A DNA stretch of 34,221 bases, taken from NCBI GenBank assembly GCA_017540265.1, contig JAFYBJ010000010.1:1-34221 (forward strand). The letters run 5' to 3'. The notes under the pieces were generated by a model. It did not search any database, was not told where the DNA came from, and saw nothing but the letters and a program-made list of their open reading frames with translations. Position 1 is the stretch's first letter. Every line of letters starts with the position of its first letter. The position numbers and the translations under genes are program-made. Of the stretch, positions 16,930-24,776 are shown one piece after another. The DNA is from Lachnospiraceae bacterium. GTDB taxonomy: Bacteria; Bacillota; Clostridia; Lachnospirales; Lachnospiraceae.

Positions 16930-16969
16930 CCACATGTTAAAAAAACTGACATCGGGAAGGACTGAAATA

Positions 16970-18076
16970 ATGAGCAAAGTAAAAGAGTTTTTTAAGAAGA
17001 AAGATGTGGAGATATCCTTAAAGCGTTACGGCATAGATGCCCTTGGTGCAATGGCCCAGGGGCTTTTCTGCTCACTGCTTATCGGAACCATCATCGATAC
17101 TTTCGGCAAACAGTTTGGCATAGGATTTTTAATGAACACTGTGGCGAGCGTTGCAGGAAAGGATTATACCGTGGGCGGCGTGGCAAGCGCCATGAGCGGA
17201 CCGGCTATGGCGACGGCAATCGGATATGCGTTAAAATGTCCGCCTCTTGTTCTTTTTTCGCTTATAGCGGTTGGTTTTGCAAGTAATGCCTTAGGCGGTG
17301 CAGGCGGCCCTCTTGCAGTGCTTTTCGTGGCTATCATAGCTGCGGAATGCGGAAAGCTCATCTCAAAGGAAACGAAGGTTGATATTCTGGTTACTCCTCT
17401 TGTGACCATAGGTGTGGGTATCGGTGTTGCTGCGCTGATCGCTCCTCCCATCGGAAGTGCAGCCATGTGGACAGGAAAGCTGATCATGTGGGCAACAGAG
17501 CTTCAGCCGTTCCTTATGGGAATACTGGTATCGGTGCTTGTAGGTATGGCTCTTACCCTGCCTATTTCCTCGGCTGCCATATGTGCGGCTCTCGGACTTA
17601 CGGGCCTTGCAGGCGGCGCTGCCGTAGCAGGGTGTTGTGCACAGATGATAGGTTTTGCGGTTATCAGCTTTAAAGAAAATAAATGGGGCGGTCTTGTGAG
17701 CCAGGGCATAGGAACTTCCATGCTGCAGATGGGGAATATAGTAAAGAACCCCAGGATATGGATAGCACCTACGCTCACCTCAGCCATTACCGGCCCTATT
17801 GCAACCTGTCTTTTTAAGCTTCGCATGAACGGTGCACCGGTTTCCTCGGGCATGGGTACCTGCGGTCTTGTGGGTCAGATAGGTGTATTTACAGGCTGGA
17901 CAAATCCCAGTGAGGCTGCTCTTGCGCAGGGCGCTGAAGCTATTACCCCGGGTGCCTTTGACTGGGCGGGACTTATACTTATATCCTTTGTCCTTCCTGC
18001 AGTGATAGCTCCGCTTATCAACACCGGTCTTAAGAAGATCGGATGGGTTAAGGACGGAGATATGAAGCTTTCGTAA
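16970..18076 (+). CDS. PTS system IIC-like membrane protein
   Basis: The start at 16970 (MSKVKEFFKKKD) has GGAAGG 10-15 bases upstream; an earlier in-frame ATG at 16934 lacks one. The 368-residue product has about nine to ten hydrophobic segments rich in Gly and Ala, with the pattern VASAMSGPAMATAIGYALK and APPIGSAAMW, characteristic of the PTS_EIIC_2 family. IIC proteins move and hand over sugars for phosphorylation by IIB and IIA, but no IIA or IIB domain is encoded nearby, so either partners lie elsewhere or this branch works without them. The substrate is not predictable. It is followed 32 bases later by a small membrane protein gene, probably cotranscribed. Confidence 0.82.
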   Translation: MSKVKEFFKKKDVEISLKRYGIDALGAMAQGLFCSLLIGTIIDTFGKQFGIGFLMNTVASVAGKDYTVGGVASAMSGPAMATAIGYALKCPPLVLFSLIAVGFASNALGGAGGPLAVLFVAIIAAECGKLISKETKVDILVTPLVTIGVGIGVAALIAPPIGSAAMWTGKLIMWATELQPFLMGILVSVLVGMALTLPISSAAICAALGLTGLAGGAAVAGCCAQMIGFAVISFKENKWGGLVSQGIGTSMLQMGNIVKNPRIWIAPTLTSAITGPIATCLFKLRMNGAPVSSGMGTCGLVGQIGVFTGWTNPSEAALAQGAEAITPGAFDWAGLILISFVLPAVIAPLINTGLKKIGWVKDGDMKLS

Positions 18077-18108
18077 TGAAATTATAATATTTAAAGGGGG
18101 AACAGCAG

Positions 18109-18849
18109 ATGGATGTAAAAAAAATGATCGCAGGATTGTTCTTTGTGCTGGGAGTGATATTTATCTTCTTTGGCATAACTGATTTTCCTTTTGAAAAGAT
18201 GATACCGATAGCCGGTGATCTGGGTACGGCAGGTCAGTTTATTGCTGCAGCCGTATGCATAGTGGCGGGGGGGACCGTGTTAGCGCTCTATTTCAAGGCG
18301 GAGCATGACATGATGGTTGCCAGACAGACCCCTGTGACCGTAAATGACATGGGCAATGAGAGCAGATATTACGGTCCCGAAGGAAATCCCGATGAGGATG
18401 GATATGACAGATCATCTGTTATATCCGCTTTTGCCGGCGGCAGGGAGAGAGCGGCAGATGATTCGGAAAGAGGAAGGGTTCAGCTGGAGGGCGCTCTACA
18501 GCCTTCCTATATGAACAGGATGAAGACGGAGGAGCAGTCCAAAGGTGCTGCGGCGCAGTCTTCTTATAACAGCGGCAATCCCATGCTTGGCGGGAATGTT
18601 GTAAAGCCTGATATTATCGATAATGTTGCAGCAGGAAACGGCGGAGCGAATATGGATCCCGCACTTGGGGGATTCGATCCGACAGCGGCACATTCAAATA
18701 TACAGGGCGGTGTTTCGATGTTTGGCGATACACCTGTTGCCGTAAGACACGTTACGGGAAACGGCCTTCGTTCGGATGCGGACATACCGGGCGGCGGTTT
18801 TGTGGAACCGATACTCGGCGGAGGAAATCCCCCTTCCGGAAATAACTGA
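18109..18849 (+). CDS. Hypothetical two-helix membrane protein with Gly/Asn-rich tail
   Basis: A 246-residue protein I do not recognise. Two hydrophobic helices (about 8-27 and 43-66) are followed by a long soluble region with little hydrophobic core. It is charged at 80-145 and rich in Gly, Asn, Pro and Ser at 145-246, with repeated GGN/GGF motifs near the end, so probably disordered. AAAGGGGG precedes the ATG. It follows the PTS IIC-like gene by 32 bases without a terminator and is probably its cotranscribed partner. It converges on a HAD gene 21 bases away. Confidence 0.75.
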   Translation: MDVKKMIAGLFFVLGVIFIFFGITDFPFEKMIPIAGDLGTAGQFIAAAVCIVAGGTVLALYFKAEHDMMVARQTPVTVNDMGNESRYYGPEGNPDEDGYDRSSVISAFAGGRERAADDSERGRVQLEGALQPSYMNRMKTEEQSKGAAAQSSYNSGNPMLGGNVVKPDIIDNVAAGNGGANMDPALGGFDPTAAHSNIQGGVSMFGDTPVAVRHVTGNGLRSDADIPGGGFVEPILGGGNPPSGNN

Positions 18850-18870
18850 CGTAAAACTTAAAGATCAGAT

Positions 18871-19476
18871 TCATGCAAGCAGCGCATCCAGCGCTGCTTT
18901 TGCGTTTTCGTAAGAGATAAAAAGTATTGTATTCATGCCAAGCTTTGCAGCGGCGGAAATATTTTCGGCTCTGTCATCCAGAAATACGCATTCCTCCGGT
19001 ATAAGGCTGTAGCGTTCAAAGAGCAGCCTGTATATGGCGGGATCCGGTTTTGCAAGTTTTTCAAAGCCCGATATCACTTTTCCGTCAACATATTTTGTAA
19101 AGTCAAAGTGGGTACGTTCGTGTATTTCAAAATAACTCTTCGGATAGTTTGAGAGGAGGTAGACCTTGTAGCCTTTTTCCTTAAGCTCCTTTATCCAGGG
19201 TGTGCTGTAGGGACGTGTGGCGGTGAGGTTTACTATCCCGTCAAAAAAAATATCCGTTTCTTTTCTGAGAGCGGGAAGCGTGGATTTCATCTCTTCTATC
19301 ACTTCGGCTTCATCCCTTATACCCAGGTCCAGATCGTCCCACATTCCGGTCAGCACGATCTTTTCGGCGATCTGTTCCACAACTTCGGGAGGGAATTTCA
19401 GATCTTCTTCCATATAGGCTCTCCAGCGGAAATCTACTAAAACCTGTCCTATGTCGAATACTATGTTTTTTATCAT
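18871..19476 (-). CDS. HAD superfamily hydrolase, subfamily IA
   Basis: The start at 19476 (MIKNIVFDIGQVL) has a GGAGG 10-14 bases upstream; the frame stays open further up without family similarity. The 201-residue phosphatase has motif I as FDIGQVL, so the second Asp is replaced by Gln, as in the epoxide-hydrolase N-terminal/YihX-like branch of HAD proteins. Motif II is LLSNYP, the lysine is in KPDPAIY, and motif IV is FLDDRAEN. Substrates of this branch include sugar phosphates such as alpha-glucose-1-phosphate; the substrate here is unknown. It has its own promoter and is divergent from livJ. Confidence 0.85.
   Translation of the reverse strand: MIKNIVFDIGQVLVDFRWRAYMEEDLKFPPEVVEQIAEKIVLTGMWDDLDLGIRDEAEVIEEMKSTLPALRKETDIFFDGIVNLTATRPYSTPWIKELKEKGYKVYLLSNYPKSYFEIHERTHFDFTKYVDGKVISGFEKLAKPDPAIYRLLFERYSLIPEECVFLDDRAENISAAAKLGMNTILFISYENAKAALDALLA
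18877..18908 (+). terminator. Terminator for the PTS IIC-like operon, inside the HAD gene 3' end
   Basis: AAGCAGCGC (18877-18885) pairs perfectly with 18891-18899 around a five-base ATCCA loop, followed by TTGCGTTTT. It lies within the last codons of the convergent HAD gene, which encode an Ala/Leu-rich C-terminus. Confidence 0.6.
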
Positions 19477-19522
19477 TTTTGTTTCCTCCGGAAAAGTCAT
19501 CTGATATGTTTGGGATGACATC

Positions 19523-19550
19523 ATTATATGAAAAAAGTGGGGCTTGTCAA
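19523..19550 (-). promoter_or_regulatory. Sigma-A promoter of the HAD gene
   Basis: On the minus strand a consensus TTGACA (19550-19545), a 16-base spacer and a consensus TATAAT (19528-19523), giving a leader of about 40 bases. Confidence 0.8.
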
Positions 19551-19661
19551 TCTTGTGGCGGGATGTCTGATATAGCCGGAATTTATGGTCGTATGGCATA
19601 ATGCATATAACAAGGAACTTGACAAAAAAATATTTTGGTGTTTTTGCACAGAATACAAATA

Positions 19662-19690
19662 TTGAATTTGTGAAAAATTGGATATATAAT
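19662..19690 (+). promoter_or_regulatory. Sigma-A promoter of livJ with a CodY-box-like operator
   Basis: TTGAAT (19662-19667), a 17-base spacer and TATAAT (19685-19690). The spacer contains AATTTGTGAAAAATT (19665-19679), a palindrome with AATTT/AAATT arms that matches the CodY consensus AATTTTCWGAAAATT at 11 of 15 positions. It would be well placed for repression when branched-chain amino acids are plentiful. Confidence 0.65.
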
Positions 19691-19770
19691 TTTCATGGAG
19701 ATTTGAGGATAGGAACCTTTCCCTGTTTGAGGATCTTCGGGAGGAAATATTATAAATGGAGGAAAAGATT

Positions 19771-21066
19771 ATGAAAAAGAGAATCGCAAGTCTTCTTCTT
19801 GCCGGCGTGATGGCAGTATCTTCTGTTACTGCATGCGGCAGCAATGAGACAGAGGGCACAGACACAAGCGCAAGCACAGGCGCAGAGACAGGTTCAGAGA
19901 CAGGCGCAGAGACAGGTTCTGAGAGCGGCAGCACAGAGGAAACAGCAGCATCTGCAGGAAGCGAGGGCGGTGCCCTTACCGGAACACTTAACGTAGGTGT
20001 TATCGGACCCATGACAGGCGCAGCTGCACTTTACGGTATGGCTGTACAGAACGGCGCAAAGATCGCTGTTGATGAGATCAACGAAAAGAGCGCTGATTTC
20101 CAGATGACACTCAATGTGCAGGATGATGTGCACGATCCCGAGACATCTGTTAATGCTTACAACAAATTAAAGGATGAGAATACACAGGTTATCGTTGGTA
20201 CAGTTACCACATCTCCCTGTATCGCAGTTGCATCCGAGGCTATGAATGACAGAATGTTCATGCTTACACCTTCTGCTTCATCACCTGATGTAACAAACGG
20301 AAGAGACAATATCTTCCAGCTTTGCTTCTCAGATCCCAACCAGGGTTCCGCATCCGCTCAGTACATAGTTGACCAGGGTCTTGCAACAAAGGTTGCCATC
20401 ATCTACAACAACGGCGATGCATATTCAACCGGTATCCGCAACACCTTCAAAGAGAAGGCAGCAGAGCTTGGTCTTGAGATCGTTTCCGAGACAGCATTTA
20501 CGGATGATACAGCTACAGACTTCTCCACACAGCTTGTGGATGCACAGTCAAACGGCGCAGACCTTATATTCCTTCCCATCTACTATCAGCCCGCTTCTCT
20601 TATCTTAAAGCAGGCTTCCGATATGGGCTATGCTCCCAAGATGTTCGGTGTGGACGGTATGGACGGAATCCTTTCCATGGAAGGCTTTGATACCTCCCTT
20701 GCAGAGGGCGTTATGCTCCTTACTCCTTTCTCTGCAGATGCTACAGATGATGCTACTGTAAGCTTTGTTGCAAAGTATGCAGAGGCAACCGGCGGTGAGA
20801 CCCCTTCACAGTTCGCAGCAGACGGTTATGACTGCCCTTACGCTATATACGAGGCACTTACATACTATGCTGAGAACCACGGCGGTCTTGATGTAACAGA
20901 TATGAGCTGTGCTGATCTCTGCGAGATCCTCAGGGAAGTATTCATTGATTCTTCTTTCTCTGTTGATGGTATCACAGGACAGAATATGGTATGGGAGCCT
21001 ACAGGTGAGGTTAACAAAGCACCTAAGGGTATGGTTATCCAGAACGGTACATATGTAGGTATGTAA
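19771..21066 (+). CDS. livJ: Branched-chain amino acid ABC transporter, substrate-binding lipoprotein
   Basis: The start at 19771 is preferred because GGAGG lies 9-13 bases upstream, inside an alternative in-frame start at 19756 (five extra residues). The 431-residue product has a signal peptide and lipobox with Cys22 (VTAC). A 35-residue Thr/Gly/Glu/Ser linker encoded by tandem DNA repeats follows, then a type I periplasmic-binding fold beginning LNVGVIGPMTGAAALYG, as in LivJ/HmgA-type receptors. It uses more C-ending codons than its neighbours (ATC for Ile), suggesting high expression. The following hairpin would let the receptor be made in excess over the permeases. The ligand could be leucine, isoleucine or valine; other amino acids or amides cannot be excluded. 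Confidence 0.92.
   Translation: MKKRIASLLLAGVMAVSSVTACGSNETEGTDTSASTGAETGSETGAETGSESGSTEETAASAGSEGGALTGTLNVGVIGPMTGAAALYGMAVQNGAKIAVDEINEKSADFQMTLNVQDDVHDPETSVNAYNKLKDENTQVIVGTVTTSPCIAVASEAMNDRMFMLTPSASSPDVTNGRDNIFQLCFSDPNQGSASAQYIVDQGLATKVAIIYNNGDAYSTGIRNTFKEKAAELGLEIVSETAFTDDTATDFSTQLVDAQSNGADLIFLPIYYQPASLILKQASDMGYAPKMFGVDGMDGILSMEGFDTSLAEGVMLLTPFSADATDDATVSFVAKYAEATGGETPSQFAADGYDCPYAIYEALTYYAENHGGLDVTDMSCADLCEILREVFIDSSFSVDGITGQNMVWEPTGEVNKAPKGMVIQNGTYVGM
19876..19923 (+). repeat. 24-base tandem repeat, two copies, in the livJ linker
   Basis: 19876-19899 and 19900-19923 are identical but for one base and encode the Thr-Gly-Ala-Glu-Thr-Gly-Ser-Glu repeat of the linker after the lipid anchor. 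Copy number could vary by slippage without breaking the frame. Confidence 0.8.
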
Positions 21067-21089
21067 TGGTCCTTACGGATCTTATTAAA

Positions 21090-21122
21090 GGGGGGACTGT
21101 CGCACAGGCGGTCCCTTCTTTT
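21090..21122 (+). terminator. Partial terminator/attenuator between livJ and livH
   Basis: GGGAC (21093-21097) pairs with GTCCC (21111-21115), with further inner pairing, followed by TTCTTTT. It lies 24 bases after the livJ stop and ahead of livH, which has no obvious promoter of its own, so partial read-through is expected. Confidence 0.6.
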
Positions 21123-21217
21123 ATATATAAAAGGATTTTTTCTTCACATAAATTTAAATATGAAGTAGAATATAGGCTGTTGCTTTCATTTTTGCAGGGA
21201 AGAGAGGCAGGAAAGAT

Positions 21218-22090
21218 ATGCTTACCTATCTGATAAACGGAATAAGCTTGGGAAGTGTCTACGCGATAATAGCCCTTGGATATACAATGGTTTACGGTAT
21301 CGCAAAGATGCTTAATTTTGCCCACGGAGACGTAATAATGGTTGGCGGATATGCCGCTTACTGTGCCATGGCTTACCTTGGCTGGCCGCCTGCGGCTGCC
21401 GTGGTTTTCTCAATAGCTGTATGTACAATGCTCGGTATAGTGATCGAAAGACTTGCATATAAGCCTTTAAGAGAAGCTACCAGCCTTGCGGTACTCATAA
21501 CGGCTATCGGTGTTTCGTATTTTCTCCAGAATGCGGCACTGCTCATATGGTCGTCAAATCCGAAGATCTTCCCTAATATTTTTGCATCCATGCCGCCACT
21601 CAAAATCGGAGATGCCCAGATTTCGGCGGTCACGATAGTAACGATATGTGCAAACATAATCATAATGATCGCGCTTACGCTTTTTACAGGAAAGACAAAG
21701 ATGGGCAAGGCAATGCGTGCCGTATCGGAGGATAAGGGCGCTGCCACCCTGATGGGCATTAATGTGAATTTTACTATATCGATGACCTTTGCCATAGGCT
21801 CGGGACTTGCGGCGATAGCGGGTGTGCTGCTCTGCACCGCATATCCCAATCTGGTGCCCACTACAGGTGCCATGCCGGGCATCAAGGCCTTTGTCGCAGC
21901 TGTATTCGGGGGTATAGGTTCCATACCCGGTGCGATGATAGGCGGTATACTTTTAGGTGTGATAGAGATAGTTGCAAGGGCTCTGGTTCCGGCTGTGCCT
22001 TCCGATATCTTTGTGTTTGCAGTGCTCATCATAGTGCTGCTCATAAAGCCCGACGGACTGCTTGGCAGGAAGATAAGCGAGAAGGTATAA
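21218..22090 (+). CDS. livH: Branched-chain amino acid ABC permease LivH
   Basis: A 290-residue inner-membrane permease with eight or so hydrophobic segments. It begins MLTYLINGISLGSVYAIIALGYTMVYGI and includes LNFAHGDVIM, hallmarks of LivH. The cytoplasmic loop GKAMRAVSEDKGAATLMGIN (about 170-190) is the ATPase-docking segment. It pairs with LivM to form the channel. AGAGAGGCAGGAAAG supplies the SD. It lies 151 bases after livJ, beyond the hairpin, and 16 bases before livM. Confidence 0.93.
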   Translation: MLTYLINGISLGSVYAIIALGYTMVYGIAKMLNFAHGDVIMVGGYAAYCAMAYLGWPPAAAVVFSIAVCTMLGIVIERLAYKPLREATSLAVLITAIGVSYFLQNAALLIWSSNPKIFPNIFASMPPLKIGDAQISAVTIVTICANIIIMIALTLFTGKTKMGKAMRAVSEDKGAATLMGINVNFTISMTFAIGSGLAAIAGVLLCTAYPNLVPTTGAMPGIKAFVAAVFGGIGSIPGAMIGGILLGVIEIVARALVPAVPSDIFVFAVLIIVLLIKPDGLLGRKISEKV

Positions 22091-22106
22091 GAGGAGGCGG
22101 AAAGAT

Positions 22107-23177
22107 ATGGATAAGAAGAAAATGAACCCGGCCTCTAAGAAGGCGTTCATGAATTACGGACTGGTAGCTGTATTTTTTGTGGTATTCCAGGTACTGCTTT
22201 CCACAAAGAACATTTCGAGCTCACTTGCGGGACAGCTGGTGCCCATGGTTGCTTACATGATCATGGCGGTATCCTTAAATCTTGTGGTCGGAATATCCGG
22301 AGAATTAAGCCTCGGACATGCAGGCTTTATGTCTGTGGGTGCCTTCAGCGCGGTAATACTTGAAGCCGCCCTCACCTCGGGCATGGATCCTTCATCTTTT
22401 AATAAGAATACCGGTCTTAAGATAGCGGTGCTTGTGGCTGCGGTGGTATGCGGTGCGATAATGGCTGCCATAGCAGGGTTTCTCATAGGCATACCTGTTT
22501 TAAGACTTAAGGGCGACTATCTGGCGATAGTGACGCTCGCTTTCGGTGAGATAATAAAGAATCTCCTTTACTGTCTCTATGTTTATATCGATGACAGCGG
22601 TCTTCATTTTTCACTCGATCCTTCGTCGGTCACGGGAACCACGGTATTAAACGGTCCCATGGGAGCGCTCGGAGTTAAGAAGATCTCCAGTTTTGCGGCC
22701 GGTATAGTGCTATTATTCATTATTCTTATTGTGATCCAGAATCTGGTAAACAGCCGCTCCGGAAGAGCGATAATGGCAATACGTGACAACAGGATAGCGG
22801 CAGAGGCATCGGGACTTCATATTACAAAATACAAGCTGATGGCTTTTGTGACCAGCGCGGCATGTGCGGGAACAGCGGGAGCTTTATATGCGCTTAATTA
22901 TTCGACAATAGTTCCCAAGAAATTTGATTTCAATACTTCCATACTTGTGCTGGTATTTGTGGTACTTGGCGGAATAGGAAATATGACGGGCTCTCTTATC
23001 GCTGCTGCGATCCTTACTGTACTGCCGGAGCTTTTAAGACAGTTCCAGGATTACAGAATGCTCGTATATGCCATAGTCCTCATACTTGTAATGCTCCTTA
23101 CAAACAATAAGAAATTTAAAGATCTTATTTCAAACCTCTTTAAGAAGAAAAAAGCAGGAGAGGAGGTGCAGAAATGA
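22107..23177 (+). CDS. livM: Branched-chain amino acid ABC permease LivM
   Basis: A 356-residue permease with about nine hydrophobic segments. It shows the LivM features LNLVVGISGELSLGHAGFM (about 57-75), LRLKGDYLAIVTLAFGEI (about 132-149) and the coupling loop GRAIMAIRDNRIAAEASGL. The C-terminus is a short Lys-rich tail. A GAGGAGGCGGAAAG SD precedes the ATG. The stop overlaps the livG start by four bases (ATGA). Confidence 0.93.
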   Translation: MDKKKMNPASKKAFMNYGLVAVFFVVFQVLLSTKNISSSLAGQLVPMVAYMIMAVSLNLVVGISGELSLGHAGFMSVGAFSAVILEAALTSGMDPSSFNKNTGLKIAVLVAAVVCGAIMAAIAGFLIGIPVLRLKGDYLAIVTLAFGEIIKNLLYCLYVYIDDSGLHFSLDPSSVTGTTVLNGPMGALGVKKISSFAAGIVLLFIILIVIQNLVNSRSGRAIMAIRDNRIAAEASGLHITKYKLMAFVTSAACAGTAGALYALNYSTIVPKKFDFNTSILVLVFVVLGGIGNMTGSLIAAAILTVLPELLRQFQDYRMLVYAIVLILVMLLTNNKKFKDLISNLFKKKKAGEEVQK

Positions 23178-24025
23178 GCAGGGATACAGAGAAGAGATCC
23201 GGTATCGTAGAGGTATCGGGAAAGACCATAGTTCCGGAGCGTGATAAGGACAGACCCTTAGTGCTTGAAGCGATGCACCTTGGCATAGATTTCGGCGGAC
23301 TCACTGCAGTTGATGAATTCAATATAGGTGTGGGTGCCACTGAGATAATGGGACTTATCGGTCCTAACGGAGCGGGAAAGACCACCGTCTTTAATCTGCT
23401 CACGAAGGTATACCAGCCCACCAGAGGAACCATACTCTTAAACGGAAAGGATACCCAGGGCATGACTCCCGCATCCGTAAATGAAGCGGGGATAGCAAGG
23501 ACTTTCCAGAATATAAGACTCTTTGACAAGCTGACCGTTGAGGAGAATGTAAAGATAGGTCTCCACAATCACATCGGTTACGGAATGTTTACGGGAATGT
23601 TCAGGCTGCCTAAATATTTCAAAGAGGAAAAGAAGGCGCATGAAAAAGCCCTTGAACTGCTTGATATATTTGATATGGCGGGAGAGGCCGATGTAAGAGC
23701 GGATTCCCTTCCTTATGGAGCTCAGAGAAGACTTGAGATAGTACGCGCGCTGGCTACCGGCCCGAAGATCCTTTTGCTTGACGAGCCTGCGGCAGGTATG
23801 AACCCCTCAGAGACAGAGGAGCTCATGAAGAACATAGAAAAGATACGCGACAGGTTTGGCATAGCCGTTATGCTCATCGAGCATGATATGAAGTTAGTAA
23901 TGGGAATATGTGAGACCATAGCAGTGCTTAATTTCGGAAAGATAATCGCAAAAGGTACTCCGTCGGAGATACAGAATGATCCGGGTGTCATAGAGGCTTA
24001 TCTGGGAACGAAGAAGGAGGGCTGA
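23174..24025 (+). CDS. livG: Branched-chain amino acid ABC ATP-binding protein LivG
   Basis: A 283-residue ATPase. Walker A GPNGAGKTT (about 57-65), Q-loop ARTFQNIRLF, signature-like LPYGAQRRLEI (typical of LivG, replacing LSGGQ), Walker B ILLLDEPAAGMNP and switch His IEHD. A 30-residue charged N-terminal extension precedes the usual LivG start (LVLEAMHLGIDFGGLTAV); no internal start has a better SD, so I keep the overlapping ATG at 23174. It works as a heterodimer with LivF, whose gene starts two bases after its stop. Confidence 0.93.
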   Translation: MSRDTEKRSGIVEVSGKTIVPERDKDRPLVLEAMHLGIDFGGLTAVDEFNIGVGATEIMGLIGPNGAGKTTVFNLLTKVYQPTRGTILLNGKDTQGMTPASVNEAGIARTFQNIRLFDKLTVEENVKIGLHNHIGYGMFTGMFRLPKYFKEEKKAHEKALELLDIFDMAGEADVRADSLPYGAQRRLEIVRALATGPKILLLDEPAAGMNPSETEELMKNIEKIRDRFGIAVMLIEHDMKLVMGICETIAVLNFGKIIAKGTPSEIQNDPGVIEAYLGTKKEG

Positions 24026-24027
24026 TC

Positions 24028-24738
24028 ATGGGTAACATGCTTAAAGTGGACGGTCTTAATGTATTTTACGGAAACATACATGCCATAAAGGGCATTTCAT
24101 TTGAAGTAAACGAAGGCGAGATAGTGACGCTCATAGGTGCAAACGGCGCCGGCAAGTCCACGACACTTAATACTGTGGGCGGCCTTTTAAAAGCCAAGAG
24201 CGGCAGCATAGAATTCGAAGGCAGGGAAATAAGCGGCACTCCGGCACACAGGGTGGTATCGGAAGGAATGGCTCTCTGCCCTGAAGGAAGGAGAGTCTTT
24301 GCCCAGCTTACGGTCAGGGAAAATCTTGAGATGGGCGCCTATACGAGAAACAAGGCAGAGGCTGCGGAAACTATAGAGAGGGTTTTCGAACAGTTTCCCA
24401 GGCTTAAGGAGAGGAGCCGTCAGACGGCAGGAACCCTTTCCGGAGGAGAGCAGCAGATGCTTGCGATGGGAAGGGCGCTTATGAGCAAGCCGAAGCTCAT
24501 GATGCTTGATGAGCCTTCCATGGGACTGGCACCCATACTGGTGCAGCAGATATTTGACATTATAGAGGCTCTCAATAAAGAGGGCACCACGATACTTCTC
24601 GTGGAACAGAATGCGCAGATGGCCCTTTCAATAGCAGACAGGGCTTACGTCCTTGAGACGGGAAAGATAGTAAATACCGGAACCGGAAAGGACTTACTAA
24701 ACGACGATTCCGTAAGAAAAGCTTATCTGGGGGGATAA
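24028..24738 (+). CDS. livF: Branched-chain amino acid ABC ATP-binding protein LivF
   Basis: A 236-residue ATPase with LKVDGLNVFYGNIHAIKGIS at the start, Walker A GANGAGKST (about 37-45), CPEGRRVF, signature LSGGEQQML (about 139-147), Walker B LMMLDEPSMGLAP and switch LVEQNAQ, where His is replaced by Gln as in other LivF proteins. Length is standard. It lies two bases after livG and 38 bases before the polar amino acid receptor gene, with no terminator, so transcription probably continues into the next importer. Confidence 0.94.
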   Translation: MGNMLKVDGLNVFYGNIHAIKGISFEVNEGEIVTLIGANGAGKSTTLNTVGGLLKAKSGSIEFEGREISGTPAHRVVSEGMALCPEGRRVFAQLTVRENLEMGAYTRNKAEAAETIERVFEQFPRLKERSRQTAGTLSGGEQQMLAMGRALMSKPKLMMLDEPSMGLAPILVQQIFDIIEALNKEGTTILLVEQNAQMALSIADRAYVLETGKIVNTGTGKDLLNDDSVRKAYLGG

Positions 24739-24776
24739 GGATCAACCCATTTTATATATGTTTTAAGGAGGATAAA

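Noticed and set aside
19697..19755. Riboswitch or T-box in the livJ leader
   Set aside because: The leader is only about 70 bases with weak short complementarities; no T-box core, specifier stem or terminator/antiterminator pair is visible.
21373..22044. Long open frame of 223 codons on the minus strand inside livH
   Set aside because: It is fully antisense to a well-supported permease gene, has no SD or family similarity, and is explained by the codon pattern of the plus-strand gene.
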